Virus record (IMG/VR): IMGVR_UViG_3300030382_000226
Span: 1-35,021 of that record
DNA: 35,021 nt
Direction: 5' to 3' (one strand)
From: a virus
In this document: positions 1 to 5,415 of the stretch, piece by piece
Position numbering within the stretch: position 1 is the first letter of the stretch
How the letters are laid out: each line of letters opens with the position of its first letter
Made by a program: the position numbers and the translations under genes
The notes under the pieces: model-generated
What the model was told of the DNA's origin: nothing
Databases searched by the model: none
The model's input: the letters and a program-made list of their open reading frames with translations, nothing else

Positions 1-168
1 TCGTAAAATTTTTTCCTGCCACTTGCGAGGGCCTGTAAATTCTTCGAGGGGGGTGCCTGGTTCTCCCCAGGGGAAGATGAACTTAACAAAGTTGTAGGGA
101 TCGTTTTTGATATTCATTGACCAGATTTCGGTCATGAGTTCTTGTTCTTGTTTTACTCCGTATTTCAT
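1..168 (-). CDS. terL: Terminase large subunit, N-terminal part (gene split by the linear cut)
   Basis: The minus strand reads an ATG at 168 and stays open through base 1. The 56 residues include the stretch FVKFIFPWGEPGTPLEEFTG. Because 1-69 equals 34952-35020, the frame continues at 34951 and runs to the stop at 33587, giving one protein of about 510 residues (56 + 16 + 438). This supplies the part of TerL that precedes the Walker A motif. An in-frame stop (TAA at 190-192) lies just upstream, so ATG 168 is the first possible ATG; it has no clear Shine-Dalgarno and follows an A/T-only run. ATG at codon 11 is an alternative. It lies downstream of terS, as in most phages. Confidence 0.9.
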   Translation of the reverse strand, partial: MKYGVKQEQELMTEIWSMNIKNDPYNFVKFIFPWGEPGTPLEEFTGPRKWQEKILR

Positions 169-332
169 ATTAAAAAAAATAAAAAAATTTTAGTTCAACA
201 GTTGCATATAAATAACCCCGCCGAAAAAGTGAAAGGGGGGGTATTTACAATATCCGATATGAGGAGCTGACATTGTGGGTTTTTCCCTCCTTTCCATTGG
301 CTAATATTTGGGGGAGATAAGATAGCCAACGC
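169..332. other. terS-terL spacer with a hairpin and a possible 27-residue ORF
   Basis: The spacer holds a C-run/G-run hairpin (arms near 210-219 and 238-246) and an A/T-only run just before terL. On the minus strand a tiny ORF of 27 codons runs 273 to 190, with an AGGAGG 12 nt before its ATG; a longer version starts at 297. It may be a leader peptide or chance. No larger gene is visible. Confidence 0.35.
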
Positions 333-821
333 TTAACCCTTAGTTTTTTTCTGTTGCAACTTCTTTGAAACGAGTTGTTCCCCCTCTCCATCGCTTGTAT
401 GTAAAGGGTTTATTTCTTTCGCATCAATTATATTTGTCATAGAACTGCCGAGTCTGGTCTTTGCGCCATTAATTACATCATTTAAATTTATAGATGCGTT
501 GATTACTTCTTGGCGATCTTTCCAATTTTCAGGATCTCTGTTTTTAAGAAAGAAAATGGCAGAGGTTTCTTTGCCTTCCATTGCATTGTCAAAAAGTTTT
601 GAGCTAACTTGGGCCACAGCTTTCGCTCTCCCCCTTTTTAATGCGTGTTCTATTTGCTCAATATGTTTTTTCCTGGTGAGCGTTGAATTGCTTATATCCA
701 ATGCTGACGCGATTTGACGCTCACTCAATCCCATTCCAGAAAGCCTTTCCAATTCGACCAAATCAATATTAATAGGCTTTCTTCCTCGTTTTTTAGGTAA
801 TTTTTGTTCTTTTTGTTCCAT
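333..821 (-). CDS. terS: Terminase small subunit
   Basis: A 162-residue protein. It has a basic N-terminus (KKRGRKP), a helix-turn-helix at about residues 20-50 (LSERQIASALDISNSTLTRK), and the block AIFFLKNRDPENWKDR at about 85-102. That block is characteristic of small terminase subunits of many tailed phages. In packaging, TerS recognises phage DNA and recruits TerL. The C-terminus is polar and lysine-rich. It is the first gene of the leftward late operon, directly upstream of terL across a 164-bp spacer, and it is divergent from the rightward small-gene cassette. The assignment rests on sequence pattern and position. Confidence 0.8.
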   Translation of the reverse strand: MEQKEQKLPKKRGRKPINIDLVELERLSGMGLSERQIASALDISNSTLTRKKHIEQIEHALKRGRAKAVAQVSSKLFDNAMEGKETSAIFFLKNRDPENWKDRQEVINASINLNDVINGAKTRLGSSMTNIIDAKEINPLHTSDGEGEQLVSKKLQQKKTKG

Positions 822-973
822 TAATACCCCTTTTATAAGCCGATTTTATAGGAAAAAGCTCACTTTTTATACAAAAACCCCTATTTTCTGCCCTTGTCAT
901 GCACTTTTGTGATGTTTTATGAGTTATAATTCTTATGTAGCCAATAAAGGCTACGCTTTTTAGGAGAGATAGT
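822..973. promoter_or_regulatory. Divergent control region between terS and the rightward cassette
   Basis: Rightward, a perfect TATAAT lies at 925-930, with no good -35. It is followed by a 6-bp hairpin (GTAGCC 937-942, GGCTAC 949-954) and a T run just before the TAGGAG ribosome site at 961. Leftward, three TTTTATA boxes (831, 844, 865; TATAAAA on the minus strand) precede terS. One possible pairing is TTGTAT, 18 bp, TATAAA. An AAAAAG/CTTTTT inverted repeat lies at 853-868 between these elements. The hairpin could be a leader attenuator for the rightward genes; this is inferred. Confidence 0.5.
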
Positions 974-1237
974 ATGAGATATAGAATAATTTGTTTTGAT
1001 AACAATGTAGATGTTAAGAATAGTGTTTGCGACATTATGGAGACATCATCTTTAGGTACGGCGTTAATTAGACTGTTAGATTATAAGTTTCATAAAGAAG
1101 ATTCTTACGGCGAGCCAATTAGCAAAGTTGGTTTAACAGTTTTTAAATCTTGGGAAAGTAATAAAGTTATTTACAATTCAAAGTCAGTTAGAGATTTTGA
1201 ATATGTTTGTAATAAAAAATCAACTATTAAAATATAG
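974..1237 (+). CDS. Hypothetical small protein, first gene of the rightward cassette
   Basis: An 87-residue protein that I do not recognise. ATG 974 follows a TAGGAGAGATAGT ribosome site and lies 44 bases downstream of a TATAAT box. It starts MRYRIICFDNN and is soluble, with no signal peptide or membrane segment. The C-terminus is basic. It is separated from the next gene by a nested hairpin, so it may be regulated differently from the six tightly coupled genes that follow. The strong ribosome site and the leader position support a real gene. Confidence 0.65.
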   Translation: MRYRIICFDNNVDVKNSVCDIMETSSLGTALIRLLDYKFHKEDSYGEPISKVGLTVFKSWESNKVIYNSKSVRDFEYVCNKKSTIKI

Positions 1238-1247
1238 TTTAATTTTT

Positions 1248-1289
1248 CCGCGAACCCCCTTAGCCGAGTCTTATACTCGGCTTTCGCGG
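1248..1289 (+). promoter_or_regulatory. Nested stem-loop between small rightward genes
   Basis: The outer arms are CCGCGAA (1248-1254) and TTCGCGG (1283-1289). The inner arms are GCCGAG (1263-1268) and CTCGGC (1276-1281), around the loop TCTTATA. An unpaired CCCCCTTA sits on the 5' side. There is no uridine tract directly after the stem, so a classical terminator is unlikely. An RNA-processing, stability or protein-binding element is possible. Confidence 0.55.
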
Positions 1290-1321
1290 TATAACTAACC
1301 CATTTTTATAGGAGATAGAAA

Positions 1322-1462
1322 ATGAAAGACTTCGCACATAAATTAAATAGGCCCAAACAACCTAAACCATGGAACGATGTAGCTAGGGAAATGACAGAGA
1401 ACATTATCTTTGTCATAGCGACTGTGTTGGCTCTGGTAATCATTATCAAGGGAGTAATGTAA
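1322..1462 (+). CDS. Small single-span membrane protein (46 aa)
   Basis: ATG 1322 follows GGAGATAGAAA, a good ribosome site. The 46-residue product has a hydrophilic N-terminus (KLNRPKQPKPWND) and one membrane segment at about residues 28-43 (IIFVIATVLALVIIIK). The TAA stop overlaps the next start by one base (TAATG at 1460-1464), so the two genes are probably translationally coupled. The family is not recognised. Its size, membrane anchor and place in a divergent cassette fit host-takeover or superinfection-exclusion peptides, but that is a guess. Confidence 0.6.
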   Translation: MKDFAHKLNRPKQPKPWNDVAREMTENIIFVIATVLALVIIIKGVM

Positions 1463-1803
1463 TGGAAGATATAAAGACTTATTTAAACGAAGGTGAACAC
1501 AACAGTAGTTGGTCAAATGATTGGAAAGACCCGGACAACTTTTGGGGAAACAATGGTCAAGTTCATGTCTACTACAATCGTAATTGTAGCTTTAAACTCA
1601 AACGAGAAATTTGGCATGGTTATAAAACCAAGATTATTAAACCAAATGACATCGAGATACTTACCAACGACACGCCATTTACCAAAGCAGAATTAAAGAC
1701 AGCTCTGATAGAGAAATGGTTTGCATGGGAGAATGAGAATACAAGACAAGCAAACAACAAGGGTGCGCGAGAGCGTAGAGCGAGACAAAGGGAGATAGCG
1801 TAA
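1462..1803 (+). CDS. Hypothetical protein, second-linked gene of the cassette
   Basis: A 113-residue protein beginning MEDIKTYLNEGEHNSSWSND. It is rich in Trp and Asn in the first half and basic at the end (GARERRARQREIA). GGGAG before the start and TAATG overlaps on both sides place it in a tight rightward operon. There is no signal peptide or membrane segment. The strongly basic tail could contact nucleic acid. Family unknown. Confidence 0.6.
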   Translation: MEDIKTYLNEGEHNSSWSNDWKDPDNFWGNNGQVHVYYNRNCSFKLKREIWHGYKTKIIKPNDIEILTNDTPFTKAELKTALIEKWFAWENENTRQANNKGARERRARQREIA

Positions 1804-2048
1804 TGCAAATAGAAAAAAATATATTGATGGAAGATCATGTGCAAAAGCATCATAGGTCTAAGCACGATGAGATCAGAAAAACAATCTTTGCGATGGAGAT
1901 TGGCGATAGTGTTTTCTTTGATGTTTATGAGGAAGCTGTGAGGTTTAGAGGTAGGGCTGCAAACTACCTCAAAGCCATGCCTAACTTTACCAAAGACTTC
2001 AAGTTAAGAACTGTTGAGGGTGGCTGGAGAATATGGAGAACAAAATAA
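1803..2048 (+). CDS. Hypothetical small protein
   Basis: An 81-residue soluble protein that starts in a TAATG overlap with the gene before it and ends in a TAATG overlap with the gene after it. The C-terminal half has the pattern FRGRAANYLKAMPNFTKDFK followed by RTVEGGWRIWRTK. This resembles the small phage proteins of unknown function that precede basic DNA-interacting tails, without a confident family match. It also contains HVQKHHRSKHD, a His-rich stretch. Confidence 0.6.
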   Translation: MQIEKNILMEDHVQKHHRSKHDEIRKTIFAMEIGDSVFFDVYEEAVRFRGRAANYLKAMPNFTKDFKLRTVEGGWRIWRTK

Positions 2049-2212
2049 TGGCATTAATGAAACTACAAGTAACAGAAAAAGATAAAGAAGTCCTAATTAA
2101 AGCACTCGCTGACTTAGGAAAACCATTGGTTAAGAAACCAACACCAACGCCTGAAGAGAAAAGAACTTTAGGATCAATAGAAAACTTAATAAAGCAAATA
2201 GCATTTCAATAG
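2048..2212 (+). CDS. Hypothetical small protein (54 aa)
   Basis: ATG 2048 overlaps the previous stop (TAATG). The 54-residue product is helical and charged (LQVTEKDKEVLIKALADLGK) with a Pro/Thr hinge (KKPTPTPEEKR). It ends in TAG at 2210-2212, and an AGGAG ribosome site for the next gene follows at once. The overlap and packing support it. No family is recognised. Confidence 0.5.
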   Translation: MALMKLQVTEKDKEVLIKALADLGKPLVKKPTPTPEEKRTLGSIENLIKQIAFQ

Positions 2213-2221
2213 GAGTAAATT

Positions 2222-2401
2222 ATGCAATACGCAGATAAAGTAGAAGAACAACGCCAACGCTTAGACAAAGAAAAGCTGGACGGAGAAATAACCATGCTAG
2301 ACATTAGAAAAGGCAGAATAGAAACACGCTTTGCTAGTGGTCGTGTGGTTATTGAATATCCAAGAGATAAACGCAAAAAAACCAAAGTTTTAAATGATTG
2401 A
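2222..2401 (+). CDS. Hypothetical small basic protein (59 aa)
   Basis: ATG 2222 follows AGGAGTAAATT, a clear ribosome site. The 59-residue product has a charged helical first half (DKVEEQRQRLDKEKLDGE) and a beta-like second half (TRFASGRVVIEYPRDKRKK). This layout is common in small phage DNA- or RNA-binding proteins. The stop at 2399-2401 overlaps the start of the next small gene by 8 bases. Family unknown. Confidence 0.5.
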   Translation: MQYADKVEEQRQRLDKEKLDGEITMLDIRKGRIETRFASGRVVIEYPRDKRKKTKVLND

Positions 2402-2495
2402 GATAATAGGCTTTATCTTTGGCATAGGTTTTTTAATTTGGCTTACTGTCCTGATAGGTATTTATATAGCTATCAGGATATTTGAAAACCTCTAA
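2394..2495 (+). CDS. Single-span membrane peptide (33 aa), last gene of the cassette
   Basis: ATG 2394 sits inside the end of the previous gene. The 33-residue product is almost wholly hydrophobic (residues 3-29, GFIFGIGFLIWLTVLIGIYI) with a short charged end. Its stop at 2493-2495 overlaps the stop of the convergent minus-strand gene (2492-2494). No terminator is obvious between the converging genes. The coding call depends on the hydrophobic composition and the overlap coupling. Confidence 0.4.
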   Translation: MIEIIGFIFGIGFLIWLTVLIGIYIAIRIFENL

Positions 2496-2917
2496 TCTCC
2501 CTCCTCAACCAAAGCCACCCCTAAACCAATAAGGAGAATATGCTTTCTCCCATTTCGTCTTGCTTTCCTTAACAAGATCCTCTCTCCCTCTACTGCCAAC
2601 CAAATAACTTTTTTATCCACTAAAGACTGAATCGCCTTACCAACTGTTTTAGGTGTCAATCCTGTCATCTTCGCTAAATAGCTAAACGCATCTCTGCAAC
2701 TCATACTCTCTGCGCGATGTCTTTCGCAAATTGACCATAAAACCAAAGTCTCAGCAGCATTAAGATCCCTTCTCCCTGCCTGTCGTCTAAACCACTTCCA
2801 GACCACGCCTTTTAACTTCGCAAAACTTTTATACTTCTTCGCTACCCCATAGGCCACAAATCCAACATCTTCCTCGATTACACTATCCGTTGTTATCCAC
2901 CAGAACTTATCAACCAA
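2492..2917 (-). CDS. Winged-helix DNA-binding protein, possibly Rep-like
   Basis: A 141-residue protein whose start is TTG at 2917, chosen because GAGG lies 8 bases upstream and no nearby ATG is in frame. Residues 55-115 read as a winged helix (ETLVLWSICERHR, then SYLAKMTGLTPKTVGKAIQS, then a KKVIWL wing). This pattern is seen in DnaD/RepA-type replication proteins and in regulators. The N-terminus is Trp-rich (KFWWITTDS). Directly upstream lie a strong hairpin and three 22-bp repeats, so it may bind them as a replication initiator or autoregulator. This binding is inferred. Confidence 0.6.
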   Translation of the reverse strand: MVDKFWWITTDSVIEEDVGFVAYGVAKKYKSFAKLKGVVWKWFRRQAGRRDLNAAETLVLWSICERHRAESMSCRDAFSYLAKMTGLTPKTVGKAIQSLVDKKVIWLAVEGERILLRKARRNGRKHILLIGLGVALVEEGD

Positions 2918-2943
2918 TTTAATTACCTCTCTTTCTCCTCGAT

Positions 2944-2972
2944 GGGAAAATGAGCTTTAGCTCATTTCTCCC
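2944..2972. promoter_or_regulatory. Strong inverted repeat before the winged-helix gene
   Basis: GGGAAAATGAGC (2944-2955) pairs with GCTCATTTCTCCC (2960-2972) across a TTTA loop, with one unpaired base. It lies immediately upstream of the ribosome site of the winged-helix gene, with no U tract on either side. An operator or a leader hairpin controlling translation is more likely than a terminator. Confidence 0.55.
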
Positions 2973-3016
2973 TATATGTACATGTTATGTTATGGATATG
3001 CTTAACTACATTACGT

Positions 3017-3082
3017 TAAAGTCTTAACAGATCTTCCATAAAGTCTTAACAGTTCTTCTATAAAGTCTTAACAGAACTTCCA
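3017..3082. repeat. Three tandem 22-bp iteron-like repeats
   Basis: Units at 3017-3038, 3039-3060 and 3061-3082 share the core TAAAGTCTTAACAG followed by a variable pair and CTTCyA. A 22-bp period, about two helical turns, is typical of plasmid and phage replication iterons. It lies 100 bp upstream of a winged-helix gene and outside any good coding frame. A multi-site operator is the alternative. Confidence 0.75.
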
Positions 3083-3088
3083 TAAAAA

Positions 3089-3292
3089 CTATTTCTTTTT
3101 TACCTTATTTCGATCATATTTGGTCTTATCTTTATGTATTTTAGACTTAGCATGGTCTGGTGTTTTCTTTCTGGCTTTTGCCTTATCACCAAAGATACGT
3201 TCCCAATTATCTTTATATTCTTGTGAGTAAGCTCCAGGGCGAGGCATATCTCCCTTACCCATGATATTCACCACTTCGTCTAATGGCTTCAT
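3089..3292 (-). CDS. Hypothetical small basic protein
   Basis: The longest reading is 67 residues from ATG 3292, overlapping the upstream gene by 38 bases. ATGs at codon 11 (after that gene's stop) and codon 16 (MPRPGAYSQEYKDNWERIFG) are plausible real starts. The protein ends in a very basic, probably disordered tail (KSKIHKDKTKYDRNKVKKK), which suggests nucleic-acid contact. Its stop abuts the iteron region. The family is unknown and the start is uncertain. Confidence 0.5.
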   Translation of the reverse strand: MKPLDEVVNIMGKGDMPRPGAYSQEYKDNWERIFGDKAKARKKTPDHAKSKIHKDKTKYDRNKVKKK

Positions 3293-3443
3293 CTAATGGA
3301 TCATCTTTTGGTGGATAAGCATTGGCTACAGCTCCACATTCCAAACATTTAAAACTGAGTTTAATGTCAAAACAATCATTATATCGACTGATATCTTTCT
3401 CTCTTTCCAACTTCATGTTGGCATTACAATTAAAACATTTCAT
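3255..3443 (-). CDS. Zinc-ribbon-like small protein
   Basis: A 62-residue protein with two CxxC pairs: MKCFNCNANM at residues 3-6 and FKCLECGA at about 33-36. These would form a four-cysteine zinc ribbon. The C-terminus is acidic/polar (PPKDDPLDEAIRRSGEYHG). It overlaps both neighbours and starts 14 bases inside the gene upstream. Small zinc ribbons are common in phage early regions, where they can bind DNA or RNA polymerase, but the specific role here is unknown. An AGGAGG lies before the start. Confidence 0.65.
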   Translation of the reverse strand: MKCFNCNANMKLEREKDISRYNDCFDIKLSFKCLECGAVANAYPPKDDPLDEAIRRSGEYHG

Positions 3444-3651
3444 TTTTTACCTCCTTGGTGTCATACAATGTCATACCTCTTTTAGTTAATTCGTTTCTTA
3501 CCTTTTGTTTAACTTTTGGCTTGGTGTATTCATTGTCTAATAAAGCCACTAAATCTTTTTTACTGGCACATTTAATATAAAAATGTTCGGTAATAATTTT
3601 ACCTGTCTTTTTGTTTCTTACCTTTTCGCTCTGCTTTATCTTGGTCGGCAT
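3430..3651 (-). CDS. Hypothetical basic protein
   Basis: A 73-residue lysine-rich protein (TKIKQSEKVRNKKTGKIITE), with no membrane segment or known motif. Its ATG at 3651 follows CTGGAGGTTCAAG, a good ribosome site. The 3' end overlaps the zinc-ribbon gene by 14 bases and holds two TGTCATAC motifs 10 bp apart. Family not recognised. Confidence 0.55.
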   Translation of the reverse strand: MPTKIKQSEKVRNKKTGKIITEHFYIKCASKKDLVALLDNEYTKPKVKQKVRNELTKRGMTLYDTKEVKNEMF

Positions 3652-3707
3652 CTTGAACCTCCAGGTAATTGTTCAACATCAAACCAACCGCATGGATAAT
3701 TAATCAT
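3636..3707 (-). CDS. Possible 23-residue micro-ORF
   Basis: ATG 3707 overlaps the stop of the upstream gene (AATGATTAA) and has GAGG 8 bases upstream. The product starts MINYPCGWFDVEQLPGG and ends within the next gene's first codons. It could be a coupling leader that carries ribosomes to the next start. Evidence is limited to the ribosome site and the overlap. Confidence 0.3.
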   Translation of the reverse strand: MINYPCGWFDVEQLPGGSRCRPR

Positions 3708-3846
3708 TTTTTTTACCTCTCGTTTTTATTTCAAAATGGTTGATCTCATTGTTCTCAACCGCCTCTTTAAACTTCTTCTTCAACTCTTCGTGGCTAAGAT
3801 TAATCGCATCTTCGATAAATATAACTGCTTTGACTGTATCGCTCAT
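3700..3846 (-). CDS. Hypothetical small protein coupled to the methyltransferase gene
   Basis: I choose ATG 3846, giving 48 residues (MSDTVKAVIFIEDAINLSHE onward), because it overlaps the methyltransferase stop as ATGA. The longer reading from 3891 would lie 49 bases inside that gene. The product is a charged helical protein ending KTRGKKND. It is probably cotranslated with the methyltransferase. Function unknown. Confidence 0.5.
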   Translation of the reverse strand: MSDTVKAVIFIEDAINLSHEELKKKFKEAVENNEINHFEIKTRGKKND

Positions 3847-5342
3847 ACTTCCATGTTCTTTAAAATGTGAGCAATAACTTCTATAGTCCAACCATTGCCA
3901 AGCATCTTATAACGCTGAGTGTTGCTGACATGATTGGTGTAATTATCAGGAACAGTTTGCAATCTCTCGCACTCTAAGGGTGTTAGCTTTCGCCAATAGA
4001 CTTTATCTTTAGTTAAAACATTATCCTTTTGTACTGTAGTAATGGTATTGGTCTTTTCGTCTTTTCTTAACTCTAACTTTTGACTTGTAGATCCATCCTC
4101 GTTGTACCTACCACGATAGGCCCCAACAACCACCTTCGGCTCTCTATTACCACCACCCATCGTATTAATAGTTGGAGACTTGCCATTAGGCGAATACACA
4201 CGCTTTAATATATCGTGTCCATTAACATCAACTGCTGTTCCTATGTGTTGAGGTTTATCGCTTTTCATTACTTTAGGACTGTCAGCTCTTGCTAGTAATG
4301 TAGGTGATTTGCCTTCTTTGGAATAAACCCTTCTTTGCCTTTCGTTATCTTTTAATACATCTCTTGGTATGTCATGTATTTTTTGAGGTTTATCGCTAAC
4401 CAACTTCTGTGGTATTCCTGTTGCATGAAAAGTGCCACTTCTTTCAAAGTTTGCTTTAGATGATTTGTAATACTGCGATTTAATTGTTTGCGACTTTTCT
4501 GGTAAATCATTGGTATCATCAACTAACTTTTGAGGCACTAAAGTCATGCCATTGTTACCTGCACCTTTATACATAGTTGCAGTCATACAAAGAGATTTAT
4601 CATCAAGCTGCTTGAGGTGTCTAGCATTGCGTTCTGTGTGTTTAACAGGTTTGTGCTTGTCACCCACATAACCATTGGCATAACCATGAGTACCTGCACA
4701 TATCGTTCCAGATTTTTTATCTGAGTTATGTATGGTGTTAGCTTGGCTTTTATAGTTAGGGTTTAGTTGATTACCACCTTTGTAGTTCTTTTGCATATTA
4801 TCACCAACATAATGTTCTGAACCAACTTGGTCTTCTAATATGTCGCGTAGCACTATGCCTCGCTCTTCAGGTTGCTCAATCCCGGGAATGTTAGTCCAGT
4901 AGTATCTCTGTCTTGACTGTGCGCTAACCAAAGAGCTGTTAATAAAAATAGGTTCAACTCCCATGTACTCAGAAATAATATCCAAGTATTCTTTTTTCAT
5001 CTTCACATTTTCTAATAAAAAATATTTAGGATTTAATTCTTCTACACACTTAACAAACTCAAAGAATAAAGCTGACCTAGGATCATCAAACGCCAACTGT
5101 TTACCTGCAAAGCTAAATCCTTGACAGGGTGAACCACCCATAACTAAATCAATTTTCGGCAAGGTAGATAAATCTAGCTTGGTAATATCACCCACTTGAA
5201 TAATCTCTGGGTAATTGGCTTGGCTTACTTGGATTGCATACTTATCAATCTCACTTGCGTAATAATTATCAACTTTGATTCCTAAACGATCTAAAGCGAT
5301 CATTCCACAACTCATTCCGTCAAACAAACTTAATACATTCAT
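3843..5342 (-). CDS. DNA (cytosine-5) methyltransferase with an enlarged repeat-rich recognition region
   Basis: Transfers a methyl group from SAM to C5 of cytosine in phage DNA, probably against host restriction. The 499 residues show motif I (LSLFDGMSCG, 4-13), motif IV with catalytic Cys73 (GGSPCQGFS), ENV at 111-113 (motif VI), QSRQRYYW at 142-149 (motif VIII), and motifs IX/X at the end (LTPLECERLQ, MLGNGW). Between about 200 and 440 lies a long target-recognition region with repeated short modules: SGTI at 211, SQTI at 284, SGTF at 302, SPTL at 346, SPTI at 389 and TNTI at 431. Typical enzymes are 330-420 residues. GGAG repeats precede ATG 5342, and a good promoter lies just upstream. 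Confidence 0.92.
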   Translation of the reverse strand: MNVLSLFDGMSCGMIALDRLGIKVDNYYASEIDKYAIQVSQANYPEIIQVGDITKLDLSTLPKIDLVMGGSPCQGFSFAGKQLAFDDPRSALFFEFVKCVEELNPKYFLLENVKMKKEYLDIISEYMGVEPIFINSSLVSAQSRQRYYWTNIPGIEQPEERGIVLRDILEDQVGSEHYVGDNMQKNYKGGNQLNPNYKSQANTIHNSDKKSGTICAGTHGYANGYVGDKHKPVKHTERNARHLKQLDDKSLCMTATMYKGAGNNGMTLVPQKLVDDTNDLPEKSQTIKSQYYKSSKANFERSGTFHATGIPQKLVSDKPQKIHDIPRDVLKDNERQRRVYSKEGKSPTLLARADSPKVMKSDKPQHIGTAVDVNGHDILKRVYSPNGKSPTINTMGGGNREPKVVVGAYRGRYNEDGSTSQKLELRKDEKTNTITTVQKDNVLTKDKVYWRKLTPLECERLQTVPDNYTNHVSNTQRYKMLGNGWTIEVIAHILKNMEV

Positions 5343-5377
5343 CTCTCCTTTCTCCTTTAATTAATGCTAGGACTAAA

Positions 5378-5407
5378 ATTGTAACATCACGATTAATCAC
5401 AAATCAA
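5378..5407 (-). promoter_or_regulatory. Sigma70-like promoter for the methyltransferase operon
   Basis: On the minus strand, TTGATT (5407-5402) and TACAAT (5383-5378) are separated by 18 bp. The spacer contains the palindrome GATTAATC (5391-5398), which could be an operator. A start would fall near 5371, about 30 bases before the coding start. Confidence 0.55.
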
Positions 5408-5415
5408 CTTTGCGA

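Noticed and set aside
793-1035. 80-residue minus-strand reading over the divergent region
   Set aside because: It overlaps terS, the promoter region and the 974 gene, and has no supporting start signal.
1248-1289. Intrinsic terminator
   Set aside because: No uridine tract follows the stem on either strand.
2048-2401. Toxin-antitoxin pair
   Set aside because: Two small adjacent genes with an intergenic ribosome site, but neither sequence matches a known toxin or antitoxin pattern.
3017-3082. CRISPR array
   Set aside because: Units of 22 bp are directly adjacent with no unique spacers; tandem iteron-like repeats fit better.
3847-3891. Longer N-terminus for the 48-residue gene
   Set aside because: It would lie within the methyltransferase gene; the ATGA overlap at 3843-3846 is the better start.
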